Of a stretch of DNA of 38,213 nucleotides, positions 1 through 7,554 are shown piece by piece. The DNA is from Frankia sp. AgB1.9. Lineage in GTDB: Bacteria; Actinomycetota; Actinomycetes; Frankiales; Frankiaceae. Position 1 is the first letter of the stretch, and the number at the start of each line of letters is the position of its first letter. The stretch spans positions 11,788-50,000 of the forward strand of contig NZ_JADWYX010000066.1 in assembly GCF_016786355.1 (NCBI RefSeq). Reading direction: 5' to 3'. A program made the translations under genes and the position numbers. Under the pieces are notes generated by a model. The model saw only the letters and a list, made by a program, of their open reading frames with translations, was not told where the DNA came from and ran no database searches.

Positions 1-480
1 AGCCTGCTCGGTCGCGGCCAATGCCTCCTCCCGCCGGCCCACCCCCGACAGCCAGATACCAAGGTTGGACAGAGCGGTAGCGAGGTCGGGTTCGAAGGCA
101 ACCGGATTCGCCGCAGCCAGCCGCCGACGGATCTCCATAGCCTGCTCGGTCGCGGCCAATGCCTCCTCCCGCCGGCCCACCCCCGACAGCCAGATACCAA
201 GGTTGGACAGAGCGGTAGCGAGGTCGGGTTCGAAGGCAACCGGATTCGCCGCAGCCAGCCGCCGACGGATCTCCACAGCCTGCTCGGTCGCACCCAACGC
301 CTCCTCCCACCGACCCACCCCCGACAGATCGAGGCCCAGGTTGTCGAGGGAGTCGGCGAGGTCGGGTTCGAAGGCAACCGGATTCGCCGCAGCCAGCCGC
401 CGACGGATCTCCATAGCCTGCTCGGTCGCAGCCAACGCCTCCTCCCGCCGACCGGCATAGTGGAGGCGTCTCGCGAGCCG
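1..480 (-). repeat. 138-bp tandem coding repeats (46-aa TPR-like units)
   Basis: Units begin at 1, 139, 277 and about 415. Units 1-138 and 139-276 differ at only one base by eye. Unit 277-414 keeps an identical second half but differs in the first half, and the fourth unit diverges after about 50 bp. The period is exactly 46 codons, so the repeat number can change without a frameshift. The array continues beyond the window edge. Confidence 0.9.
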
Positions 481-1980
481 TTCCCAGAGTCGCGCGTGCT
501 CAGCCGGGTCGTTGGTCTGGCTGAGGCGGTAGGTGTGCAGCCGTGCCGTGACCGCGGCCATGGCTGCATCCAGGTCCACGTGACGATGATCCGGAAACAG
601 CCGTTCTACAGAAACCAGAACATTAAGGCCGACATCGTCCCAGGAAGCAAGTGCTGTCAACGCCGCCCCACCCGCCGCCATCACAAGATCAGGGCTGCAG
701 TGCAGGATGCCGTGGAGACGCTCGCCGACATGAGGCCAGCGTTTCGCGGTCTCCACCAGGACTGTCCACGCCCGGTCCGCCCACACCGGCACCTCATCAC
801 TGTCCCCAGGCACGAGCAGCCGACGCATCGCCGAGTCCGTCCACGGATCTCCGTCTTGGCGACCGGGCGCGCCCGGCAGGAGTAGAGCGAGAAAGTCTTC
901 CCCCAGCCGGTCTGGATACAGCGGCTCCAACACGAGTGACGGATCCGACGGCGGATAACACACAGCATGATCAGAAAGGATCTGCCCGGCCACCTCCGGC
1001 GCTGACGCCAACCCAACCCGCTCCAGCACCGTCGCTGCGGCCTCATACGGCAGGGGTCGGGTCACCGTAGCGGTGAACACCGCCCGCCCCAGCACCTCCG
1101 GCACCGTGACCATCGGCCGTGCGCCCGTATCGTGCAACTGCCGCCAGTGATCACGCTCCCGGCGTAGCAGATACCCCGACAGCATCGCCGGATCCTCCGG
1201 CACGCTGGCCCCGGTACGCAGCGCGTCCACCGCGACCAACGCCGCCATGTGCACTGTCAGCACCAGCCGAAACGCGTCATCGCCAAGCCCCGCGGGCGGC
1301 CGAACCCCCGTCCCTTCCACCCCCAGCAACTCACCGAAACCGCGAGCGGCCGCCGCAAACGTCTCCTCGCGACTCGGCAGCGAATCCGCGACAGGACCAA
1401 GCATCTGGTCCGACACCGCAACGTCCTGGTCGTCAAGCCGGTGCACAATCGACTCCCACCAGCCCGCTCCGCTGCGCGCTAGCAACAGCACCCGCACCGG
1501 CACACCCAAGTACACCCGACGGTCGGCCAGCAGGCCCATCAGCTCCGTCAGGGGCCACCGCTCGGCATAGTCGACCACCACCAGCAGACCATCCCCACCG
1601 GGCAACGGCTCCCGGCCTCCGGCCAGCGCGGGCATCTCCCGGGCTGTCCACACCGCCCAGCCCGCCGCCGCCGACTCCACCGCGAACTGCGCAGCTAGCC
1701 GACTCTTCCCCTGGCCTCCGGGCCCCTGGACCAAGCGCGCCGCCAGGTCCGCGCCGCCATCCCGCCAACCGGCCAGCCGAGCACGTTCCGCCTCCCGGCC
1801 CGCGAACGGCACCAGCCGATACCGCGCCGACAACAGCCGGCTCGGCGCTGCCGCCGTCGACGGCAACGGCGCCATCAGCGGAAACGGTGCCAGCTCGTAG
1901 CTCGGCTCCCGGTTGTAAAAGTGCTGTGCGTCCGCCCGGTAGAGATCGCGGGCCGCGATATTGATCTGCCCATCCGGCAC
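1..1980 (-). CDS. NLR-like STAND NTPase with tandem TPR-like repeats (partial, C-terminus beyond window)
   Basis: The frame read on the minus strand from GTG 1980 stays open for 660 codons to the window edge. GGAGG lies 7 nt before the GTG, which decides the start. Residues 6-20 carry a short motif, NIAARDLY followed by QHFY. A P-loop (GPGGQGKSRLA, about residues 86-96) and a Walker B strand (LLVVVDYAE) mark a STAND/AAA-type NTPase, with a sensor-like LLLARSG after it. From about residue 500 the protein runs into 46-aa helical repeats (EEALAATEQA, RRRLAAANP, ALSNLG) typical of degenerate TPR units. In this family the repeat tail senses a ligand and the NTPase oligomerises to recruit an effector. 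The gene sits 25 bp downstream of a small protein with a matching motif, probably in one transcript. Role in antiviral or self/non-self defence is inferred. No transmembrane segment is seen in the visible part. Confidence 0.82.
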   Translation of the reverse strand, partial: MPDGQINIAARDLYRADAQHFYNREPSYELAPFPLMAPLPSTAAAPSRLLSARYRLVPFAGREAERARLAGWRDGGADLAARLVQGPGGQGKSRLAAQFAVESAAAGWAVWTAREMPALAGGREPLPGGDGLLVVVDYAERWPLTELMGLLADRRVYLGVPVRVLLLARSGAGWWESIVHRLDDQDVAVSDQMLGPVADSLPSREETFAAAARGFGELLGVEGTGVRPPAGLGDDAFRLVLTVHMAALVAVDALRTGASVPEDPAMLSGYLLRRERDHWRQLHDTGARPMVTVPEVLGRAVFTATVTRPLPYEAAATVLERVGLASAPEVAGQILSDHAVCYPPSDPSLVLEPLYPDRLGEDFLALLLPGAPGRQDGDPWTDSAMRRLLVPGDSDEVPVWADRAWTVLVETAKRWPHVGERLHGILHCSPDLVMAAGGAALTALASWDDVGLNVLVSVERLFPDHRHVDLDAAMAAVTARLHTYRLSQTNDPAEHARLWERLARRLHYAGRREEALAATEQAMEIRRRLAAANPVAFEPDLADSLDNLGLDLSGVGRWEEALGATEQAVEIRRRLAAANPVAFEPDLATALSNLGIWLSGVGRREEALAATEQAMEIRRRLAAANPVAFEPDLATALSNLGIWLSGVGRREEALAATEQA

Positions 1981-2005
1981 GGTCACACCTCCGGTGCCAC
2001 GGTGA

Positions 2006-2431
2006 TTAGTCGTCCGGGTGGCCCCGGTAGAACACCTGCGATCCCCGCCCCACCGCGTACACGTCACGGCCTGCGATGTTGCTCTGCGCCCACGACCGTT
2101 CCGCCGCAGGCAACTCCGCCCGCGTCCTCTCCGCCCACGCCCACAGTTCCTCGGCCGCTTCCGGGAACTCCGCGAGCAGGTCCGCCAGCCGCACCTGCCA
2201 CACCGGCGCCAACGCCGCCCGCAGCCGCTCCCGCTCCGCACCCGACGTCGCTTCCACTGCCGCGGCGTCCTCGTCCAGCCACTCTCCGGCCAGATCCTCA
2301 CGGTGCCCGCCCAGCCGGGCGAACAGCCGTACTGCGCCCTCCCGAGCCGACGTCCACGCGTCGGTCGCCGCAGCAGCCACCAACGCGCCGCTCCCCGACG
2401 TCGCCAACGGCGCAATCCACTCTGCGACCAT
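2006..2431 (-). CDS. Small helical Bell-like effector candidate paired with the NLR
   Basis: The protein is 141 aa. ATG 2431 is chosen because GGGGG lies about 6 nt upstream; an in-frame TTG at 2437 lies too close to it. The N-terminus is a small-residue-rich, Ala/Gly helix (VAEWIAPLATSGSGALVAAA) and the rest is predicted helical and charged, with no enzyme motif. The last 24 residues hold NIAGRDVY, then QVFYRGH. The same pattern occurs at the N-terminus of the NTPase encoded 25 bp downstream. Known bacterial NLR systems pair an NLR having an N-terminal amyloid signalling motif with an adjacent helical (Bell, HeLo-like) protein bearing the same motif at its C-terminus; membrane permeabilisation is the proposed output. 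The layout is directly visible. Assignment to the Bell family and cell-killing function are inferences. An ordinary orphan hypothetical protein is the alternative. Confidence 0.72.
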   Translation of the reverse strand: MVAEWIAPLATSGSGALVAAAATDAWTSAREGAVRLFARLGGHREDLAGEWLDEDAAAVEATSGAERERLRAALAPVWQVRLADLLAEFPEAAEELWAWAERTRAELPAAERSWAQSNIAGRDVYAVGRGSQVFYRGHPDD

Positions 2432-2596
2432 CAGCAACCCCCAGTCGACCGGCCGTTACATAGCGCCATAGACGCACTACCCGGCCACCCATGGCGGAAC
2501 CACCACGGCAGCACCGTCGTCTCTCTCACAGCGGCCCCATGAAGCCAACCCTGCAGCTAAACCAGCGGACGAGCGCGAACGGCGGGAAACCGCAGA

Positions 2597-2604
2597 GGAG
2601 TTGA
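2597..2604. repeat. Left target-site duplication of the IS256 element
   Basis: GGAGTTGA abuts the left inverted repeat and is repeated exactly at 4011-4018 beside the right end. Confidence 0.92.
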
Positions 2605-4010
2605 GGGACTGCTTCAAGATCGGTGTTTCCGGCCAGACACGCCGGGCCCAGGGTCCGGCGGGATGGGCACAGTGAGTGATGACATCGGGTGATATGACCC
2701 CTCGGAAGCAAGATCGGGATGCGGGGCGGCAGCTTTCGCCGGAGCAGGCCGCCGCGGCGGCGATGGTCGCCGACGCGAAGGCGCGTGGGCTGGCGTTGAC
2801 GGGCCCGGATGGCCTGTTGAAGCTGTTCACGAAGAGTGTGCTCGAGGCGGCTTTGGCCGAGGAGATGACCGAGCATCTCGGGCATCAGAAGAATCGTGCG
2901 CCGGCGGAACGGGAATCAGCCAACGTCCGAAACGGCGGTCGGACGAAGACGGTTGTTTCTGAGGTGGCTGGTGACGTGGAGATCACGGTTCCGCGTGACC
3001 GGGAAGGAACGTTCGACCCGCAGATCGTGAAGAAACGTCAGCGACGCCTCGCGGGGGTCGATGAGATTGTGCTGTCACTGTATGCGAAGGGTCTGACGAC
3101 CGGCGAGATCTCGGCGCATTTCGAGGAGATCTACGGCGCGTCGGTGTCGAGGGAGACGATCTCCCGGATCACCGACACGGTGCTCGCGGAAATGAACGAA
3201 TGGGCGTCCCGTCCGCTTGATCGCGTCTACGTTGCGATCTTCGTGGACGCGATCGTCGTGAAGATCCGTGACGGCCAGGTCGGCAACCGGCCCATCTACG
3301 CCGCCATCGGGGTCACCGTCGACGGCCACAAGGACGTCCTGGGCCTGTGGGCCGGCACGGGCGGCGAGGGCGCAAAGTTTTGGATGTCCGTGCTCACCGA
3401 CCTGCGGAACCGCGGTGTCGCCGACGTGTTCTTCCTCGTGTGCGACGGGCTTAAGGGACTGCCCGAGGTCGTCGAGAACGTCTGGCCAGCGACCACCGTC
3501 CAGACATGCATCATTCATTTGATTCGTAACACGTTCCGGCTGACTTCCCGGGCCGACCACGACGCCGTCAAACGCGATCTGCGGCCTATCTACACGGCCC
3601 CCACCCCGGACGCGGCCGCTGCCGCACTCGACGAGTTCGAGGAAACCTGGGGAAGCAAATACCGGGCCGTTATCCGACTCTGGCGCAGCGCCTGGGAGGA
3701 GTTCACCCCGTTCCTCGACTACGACGCGGAAATACGCCGAGTCCTGTGCTCGACGAACGCGATCGAGTCACTCAACGCCCGCTACCGGCGCGCGGTCCGC
3801 GCTCGCGGGCATTTCCCGTCCGACCAGGCCGCGCTCAAATGCCTGTACCTTGTCACCCGCAGCCTGGACCCAACCGGGACCGGCCGCGCCCGGTGGGCAG
3901 TCCGCTGGAAACCCGTCATCGACGCCATGGCGATCACCTTCCGTGATCGCTGGCCGTCCGCCGAGACCTACTGATCAACCTGCCGGAAACACCGTCTACG
4001 GAACAGTCCC
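2605..4010 (+). mobile_element. Complete IS256-family insertion sequence, 1406 bp
   Basis: Imperfect terminal inverted repeats frame the transposase. The left end starts GGGACTG at 2605 and continues to CGGTGTTTCCGGC; the reverse complement of the right end starts GGGACTG at 4010 and continues to the same CGGTGTTTCCGGC. The 8-bp sequence GGAGTTGA occurs directly outside both ends (2597-2604 and 4011-4018). An 8-bp duplication fits IS256 elements. Intact ends, perfect target duplication and an intact transposase indicate a recent, probably still mobile copy. Confidence 0.93.
2679..3974 (+). CDS. IS256-family (Mutator-type) transposase
   Basis: A 431-aa DDE transposase, full length for the family. 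The acidic triad is visible: Asp in IFVDAIVVK, Asp in LVCDGLKGL, and Glu in STNAIESLN. The conserved C/H segment QTCIIHLIRN follows the second Asp. The N-terminus includes the family's LLKLFTKSVLEAAL...EMTEHLG block. GTG 2676, ATG 2679 and ATG 2694 are all possible starts and none has a strong ribosome site; ATG 2679 is taken. The gene fills the element between its inverted repeats and has no frameshift, so it should be active. It carries out cut-and-paste or copy-out transposition of the element itself. It does not belong functionally to the neighbouring NLR genes. Confidence 0.95.
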   Translation: MTSGDMTPRKQDRDAGRQLSPEQAAAAAMVADAKARGLALTGPDGLLKLFTKSVLEAALAEEMTEHLGHQKNRAPAERESANVRNGGRTKTVVSEVAGDVEITVPRDREGTFDPQIVKKRQRRLAGVDEIVLSLYAKGLTTGEISAHFEEIYGASVSRETISRITDTVLAEMNEWASRPLDRVYVAIFVDAIVVKIRDGQVGNRPIYAAIGVTVDGHKDVLGLWAGTGGEGAKFWMSVLTDLRNRGVADVFFLVCDGLKGLPEVVENVWPATTVQTCIIHLIRNTFRLTSRADHDAVKRDLRPIYTAPTPDAAAAALDEFEETWGSKYRAVIRLWRSAWEEFTPFLDYDAEIRRVLCSTNAIESLNARYRRAVRARGHFPSDQAALKCLYLVTRSLDPTGTGRARWAVRWKPVIDAMAITFRDRWPSAETY

Positions 4011-4018
4011 GGAGTTGA
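4011..4018. repeat. Right target-site duplication of the IS256 element
   Basis: GGAGTTGA directly follows the right inverted repeat and equals 2597-2604. Confidence 0.92.
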
Positions 4019-4115
4019 CGTCCAGGCTAGGGCGACGACGCGGACGAGCCCGGACCTCTGCGGACGATCGGCACGAACTTCGCAAAGCAGAGGTATGGAC
4101 AGCCGCAGACGGCCG

Positions 4116-4757
4116 TCAAGCATCAGGTGGGACCGAGATGTAAGCATCACCTGGGATCGGACACATCGACCGACGGCTTTCGGACACGAAGGGGGTGTAG
4201 ACGTGCCACCTGTTCGATCCTCGCGTGCGGCGTCGCTGGAGGCGGAAACTGAGGAAGTCGAAACCCCGATCGAGGTGGGTGACCTGGGTCTTGGCCTCGG
4301 AGAGGCATAGACCCATTGTGGCCAGCACCTTTGCCACGTCCTCGCGCAGCGTGTGGGCGTCCTGTTCGGCCCCCTGGACCAGAACAACGAAGTCGTCGGC
4401 GTAGCGGACAAGCCGCCACGTCGGGCGCCCTTTCTTGCGCCGGTATCTGCGCTTCCCTTCGGTCGCCATCGCCCCGCCTGGTTGCCACGGCCCGTGCAGT
4501 TGCTCATCGAGCACCGACAGGGCAATGTTAGCCAACAGCGGCGAGAGAATGCCGCCTTGGGGAACGCCGGTGTGCGTGTCCCGGTGAGAGTCGAACTCGG
4601 TAAGGATCCCGGCTTTCAGGAACGCCTTGACCAGTCCCAGTACGCGCTTGTCTTTGATCCTCATCCGGACCGGGCCCATCAACGCGGTGTGATCGGCGAC
4701 CGTGAGGCCGTCGACGCCGGCTGTCCGGGCACCCCGGTTACCGGCGACCCGGTGATA
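4116..4757 (-). pseudogene. ltrA: Group II intron reverse transcriptase/maturase remnant with internal deletion
   Basis: Read from about 4757, the frame begins with family sequence YHRVAGNRGA and GVDGLT, the usual RT N-terminal block. It then jumps directly to HTALM..VR and RIKDKRVLGLVKAFLKAG, which normally lies after the IPK, RPLGIP and SYGFRPGR blocks; those blocks are missing. The palm is then good: GVPQGGILSPLLANIALS and the catalytic RYADDFVVL. After WHVYTPFVS the frame leaves the family and stops, so the maturase (domain X) and endonuclease parts are absent. The protein cannot be a working maturase. No intron domain V hairpin was recognised nearby, so this is debris of a group II intron and not a live one. 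The element lies between the IS copy and the WD40 pseudogene. Confidence 0.85.
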
Positions 4758-4768
4758 CGGCCGCGGTC

Positions 4769-5509
4769 GTGTCCATCGATTTGTTCCATCTGGAGCAGCA
4801 CGACGCTCCAGGACACCTGGTGGACCAAATCGGCCGCGCCCTCGCCGGCCGGGCTAAACCCGCCAGTGCCCCCGCATATCCGGTTCCCGCGCGTCCCGCC
4901 CCGCCCATTGACGAGTCCGCCTCCCTCCCACCAGCCAGATCAGCACCGCGTTCGTCGCGCACAGGCGCCCTGCCGATCGGCCAGGCCCCCGCTGGCCACA
5001 CCGGCGCTGTGGTGTCGGTGGCGTTCGCGGCTGACGGACGCATCCTCGCGACCGGCAGCTACGACAGGACGGCACGGCTGTGGGACGTTGCTGACCCCAG
5101 CCGTCCCGCCCGCTCGGCCAACCCATAGCCAGCCACACCAGAACCGTGCGCTCGGTAGCGCTCACGGCGGACGGACGCACCCTTGCGACCGGCAGCGACG
5201 ACGGGACGGTGCGGCTATGGGACGTCAGCGACCCGACCCGGCCCAACCCGCTCGCCCAACCCTTCACCGGCCACGGCCACGACGTGCGCTCGGTAGCGCT
5301 CACGGCTGACGGACACACCCTCGCCAGCAGCACCGCCCAGCAGGGGGTACTGCTCTGGGACGTCACAGCCCCCCACCCGGCCCCGCAAACTTGCCCGACC
5401 CCTCACCGGCCACACCAGAAACGCCTGGTCGGTGACGTTCGCGGCTGACGGACGAATCCTCGCCATTGGCCACACCGACGGGACCGTGCGGCTCTGCCAG
5501 ACCACCTGA
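4769..5509 (+). pseudogene. WD40 repeat protein, degraded by two frameshifts
   Basis: Three frames together encode at least four WD40 blades: GHTGAVVSVAFAADGRILATG with RTARLWDVADP, VRSVALTADGRTLATGS with VRLWDVSDP, VRSVALTADGHTLASS with VLLWDV, and VTFAADGRILAIG with TVRL. The first frame stops at 5128, but the repeat continues in another frame from about 5120 (GQPIASHTRTVRSV). A second shift occurs at the six-C run 5369-5374, after which the repeat resumes and ends at TGA 5507-5509. Such repeats are often the C-terminal sensor of STAND ATPases or kinases, but no ATPase or kinase domain remains. The 5' boundary is unclear; the first 200 bases give no recognisable domain. Sequencing error in the C run is possible but would not explain both shifts. 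Confidence 0.75.
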
Positions 5510-5626
5510 GCAAACAGGGCGTGCCACTGCGCAGCGCTCGCCCACGCGATGGCGATCCCGTACATCGCGGATTTGGCAGTGGCATGGCGCAAGTCACATA
5601 TGTCACCAAGCCAATGACTAGGGTCC

Positions 5627-5661
5627 GGTTACGACCACCGGAGGTCCGAGATGGCAATCAT
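5627..5661. repeat. Possible half copy of the dispersed palindromic element
   Basis: GGTTACGACCACCGGAGG followed by ATGGCAATCAT resembles the right arm of the copy at 26851-26926. The partner left arm is not clear, so this may be a decayed half element. Otherwise 5510-5801 shows no gene. Confidence 0.35.
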
Positions 5662-5801
5662 GGGACGCGCCTCTTCGCGGCGGCCCGGGCCGCTCCTACG
5701 CTGCGTCCCATGAGCAGCTCCGAGGTCTCGGCGCTTGAACCGCGGCCTGTGGTCAGCAGGCAGATCGCGGCCATCGCCTCCGGCTGCCGGCGGGACGTGG
5801 G

Positions 5802-6590
5802 ATGACCACTCCCGGGATCACGGGATCCGAGCTCGCGGGCGGCCCCGACCTGCCGCTGCTGGTCGTGGGGCCGTCGCTGGGCACCTCGTCGGCGGTGCTG
5901 TGGTCGAGGGTCGCCCGCGCGCTCGGTGACACCGTCCACGTCGTCGGCTGGGAGCTGCCCGGCCACGGCGGCGCGCCCGTCGACGGGCCCTTCACGATCG
6001 CCGAGCTGGCCGCGGGTGTCCTGACCTACGTGGAAGGCGTGACGGCGGCGCGTGGCGACGGCGCGGTCCGGTTCGCCTACGCCGGGGTCTCGTTGGGCGG
6101 CGCCGTCGGGCTCGCGCTGCTGCTCGACACGCCGGACCGGGTGCGCCACGCGACGTTGCTGTGTACCGGGGCGAAGATCGGCGAGGCGTCGGCCTGGCGG
6201 GACCGGGCCGTGACAGTCCGCGCGTCCGGCTGCGCGGCGATGGTCACCGGCTCGGCTCAGCGCTGGTTCGCCCCCGGGTTCCCCGACCGCGAGCCGGAGG
6301 TCGCCGCGCAGCTGCTGCACGTCCTGGCGGAGGTCGACCGGGAGGGCTACGCGTGGGCGTGTGAGGCGCTCGCCGACTTCGACGTACGGGAGCGCCTCGG
6401 CGCCATCGCGACGCCGGTCCTCGCGATCGCGGGGGCCCAGGACGTCGTGACACCGCCGGCGTCGCTCGCGCAAATCGCCTCCGGGGTGGCGGACTCGCGG
6501 CTCGCCGTGCTCGACGACGTCGCGCACCTCGCCCCCGCGGAAGCTCCCGACCAGATCGCCGGACTTCTGCGCGGCGCGCTGCCGGATTGA
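5802..6590 (+). CDS. Alpha/beta hydrolase, 3-oxoadipate enol-lactonase-like
   Basis: The 262-aa protein has the single-domain alpha/beta-hydrolase pattern. The nucleophile elbow is GVSLGG (Ser about residue 96), the acid is probably the Asp in AGAQDVVTPP, and the catalytic His lies in DVAHLAPAEAPDQIAG near the C-terminus. The early strand and turn VVGPSLGTSSAVW-like segment, and the region after the elbow (LLLDTPDRVRHATLLCTGAKIGEASAW), resemble PcaD-type 3-oxoadipate enol-lactonases, which open a lactone in protocatechuate or catechol breakdown. No other pca genes are nearby, so the substrate is uncertain and a general esterase is possible. ATG 5802 follows a GTGGG stretch. The protein is probably cytoplasmic, as no signal peptide is seen. 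Confidence 0.8.
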   Translation: MTTPGITGSELAGGPDLPLLVVGPSLGTSSAVLWSRVARALGDTVHVVGWELPGHGGAPVDGPFTIAELAAGVLTYVEGVTAARGDGAVRFAYAGVSLGGAVGLALLLDTPDRVRHATLLCTGAKIGEASAWRDRAVTVRASGCAAMVTGSAQRWFAPGFPDREPEVAAQLLHVLAEVDREGYAWACEALADFDVRERLGAIATPVLAIAGAQDVVTPPASLAQIASGVADSRLAVLDDVAHLAPAEAPDQIAGLLRGALPD

Positions 6591-6668
6591 TGCGACCATG
6601 GGTACGCGTCTGGCCACGGCGAAGGAGTGCACCGGCGCCGCGGCCCAGCCTGGTACGGGAGGTCTGTG

Positions 6669-7490
6669 ATGGTTCGCTGGAGGCGTCGCGACGACGAGAG
6701 GCACCCGCCGCCCACACCTACGGCCACCAGGCGGCGCGGCGGCGCGGCGCCGCCGGCCACCGAGACCGGGCCCTACGACCTCGCCGACGCACCCCGTGAG
6801 CCGGTCCGCCAGTTCGATCTCGGTTCCCTACTCGTCCCGGTACTGCCCGACGTCGCCTACCAGTTCGAGGTCGCAGGCCCGGACCAGGACCGGCGGGTCG
6901 TGGCGGTGATCGCGGTCGCGGACGGCTCGACCATGCGGATCACCGTTCACGCCACGCCACGCCACGGCCTCGGCGACGAGGTCCGCGCCGAGCTACTGCG
7001 CTCGGCCCGGCCGGCGCTGGCCTCGATGACCGACCACGCGCTCGACCCGGAACTGTCGACCCGCACCTCGCCCACCGGAGCACGAGAGGCTCCCGAGCCA
7101 GACCGGTTGCTGAGCATCGACGGCCCACGCTGGCTCCTGCTCGCGGCGATGACCACCCCAGCCGACGCGGCGCCGGCCACGGCCGGCCAGTCCGAAGCAA
7201 CGCCCCGCGCCCGGGGCGCCGCGGTGCTCGAGGACGTGCTGCACGCCGTCGTCGTGGTCCGCGGCGACCGGGCGATGCCGGCCGGAGCGCCTCTTCCGCT
7301 CAAACTTCCCACCGATCCCGACCTGCCCGACCTCGCCGTTGACGACCGCGGCGACCCGGACGCGCTCGCCGACGAACTCGGCCGGCTCCCACCGATCGGC
7401 GCCCTCACCGCGGACCCACGCCGCATCAGCTACGAGGTCGTCGCGGCACCTGGCGGAGGTCTCAGCCGCAACCTGACCACCTGGGGATAA
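6669..7490 (+). CDS. DUF3710 family protein
   Basis: A 273-aa protein of the actinobacterial DUF3710 type, function unknown. The start ATG 6669 has GGGAGG 5-6 nt upstream, giving MVRWRRRDDERHP; an upstream in-frame ATG at 6627 lacks such a site. A basic, proline-rich N-terminal tail leads to the family core: GPYDLADAP, FDLGSLLVPV, repeated strands, and RWLLLAAM about two thirds along. In many actinobacteria this family lies near dut and other housekeeping genes; that context is absent here, and the neighbours are an alpha/beta hydrolase 78 bp upstream and a convergent dehydrogenase operon. No transmembrane segment or catalytic motif is visible. Confidence 0.8.
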   Translation: MVRWRRRDDERHPPPTPTATRRRGGAAPPATETGPYDLADAPREPVRQFDLGSLLVPVLPDVAYQFEVAGPDQDRRVVAVIAVADGSTMRITVHATPRHGLGDEVRAELLRSARPALASMTDHALDPELSTRTSPTGAREAPEPDRLLSIDGPRWLLLAAMTTPADAAPATAGQSEATPRARGAAVLEDVLHAVVVVRGDRAMPAGAPLPLKLPTDPDLPDLAVDDRGDPDALADELGRLPPIGALTADPRRISYEVVAAPGGGLSRNLTTWG

Positions 7491-7554
7491 CAGCGAAACC
7501 GCGCCGGGCCGGGCACCACGGTGAGCGGCACCACCGCACCACCGACCGGCGGCG

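Noticed and set aside
1..480. CRISPR-like array because of regular repeats
   Set aside because: The 138-bp period is exactly 46 codons, there are no unique spacers, and the units translate into TPR-like repeats in the frame of the NTPase.
1119..1964. Long plus-strand open frame opposite the NTPase
   Set aside because: Its translation is Pro/Arg/Ala-rich with no domain; the minus strand in the same region has P-loop and Walker B motifs. It arises from GC-rich codon bias.
4116..4757. Live group II intron
   Set aside because: RT lacks fingers and maturase parts and no domain V hairpin was recognised.
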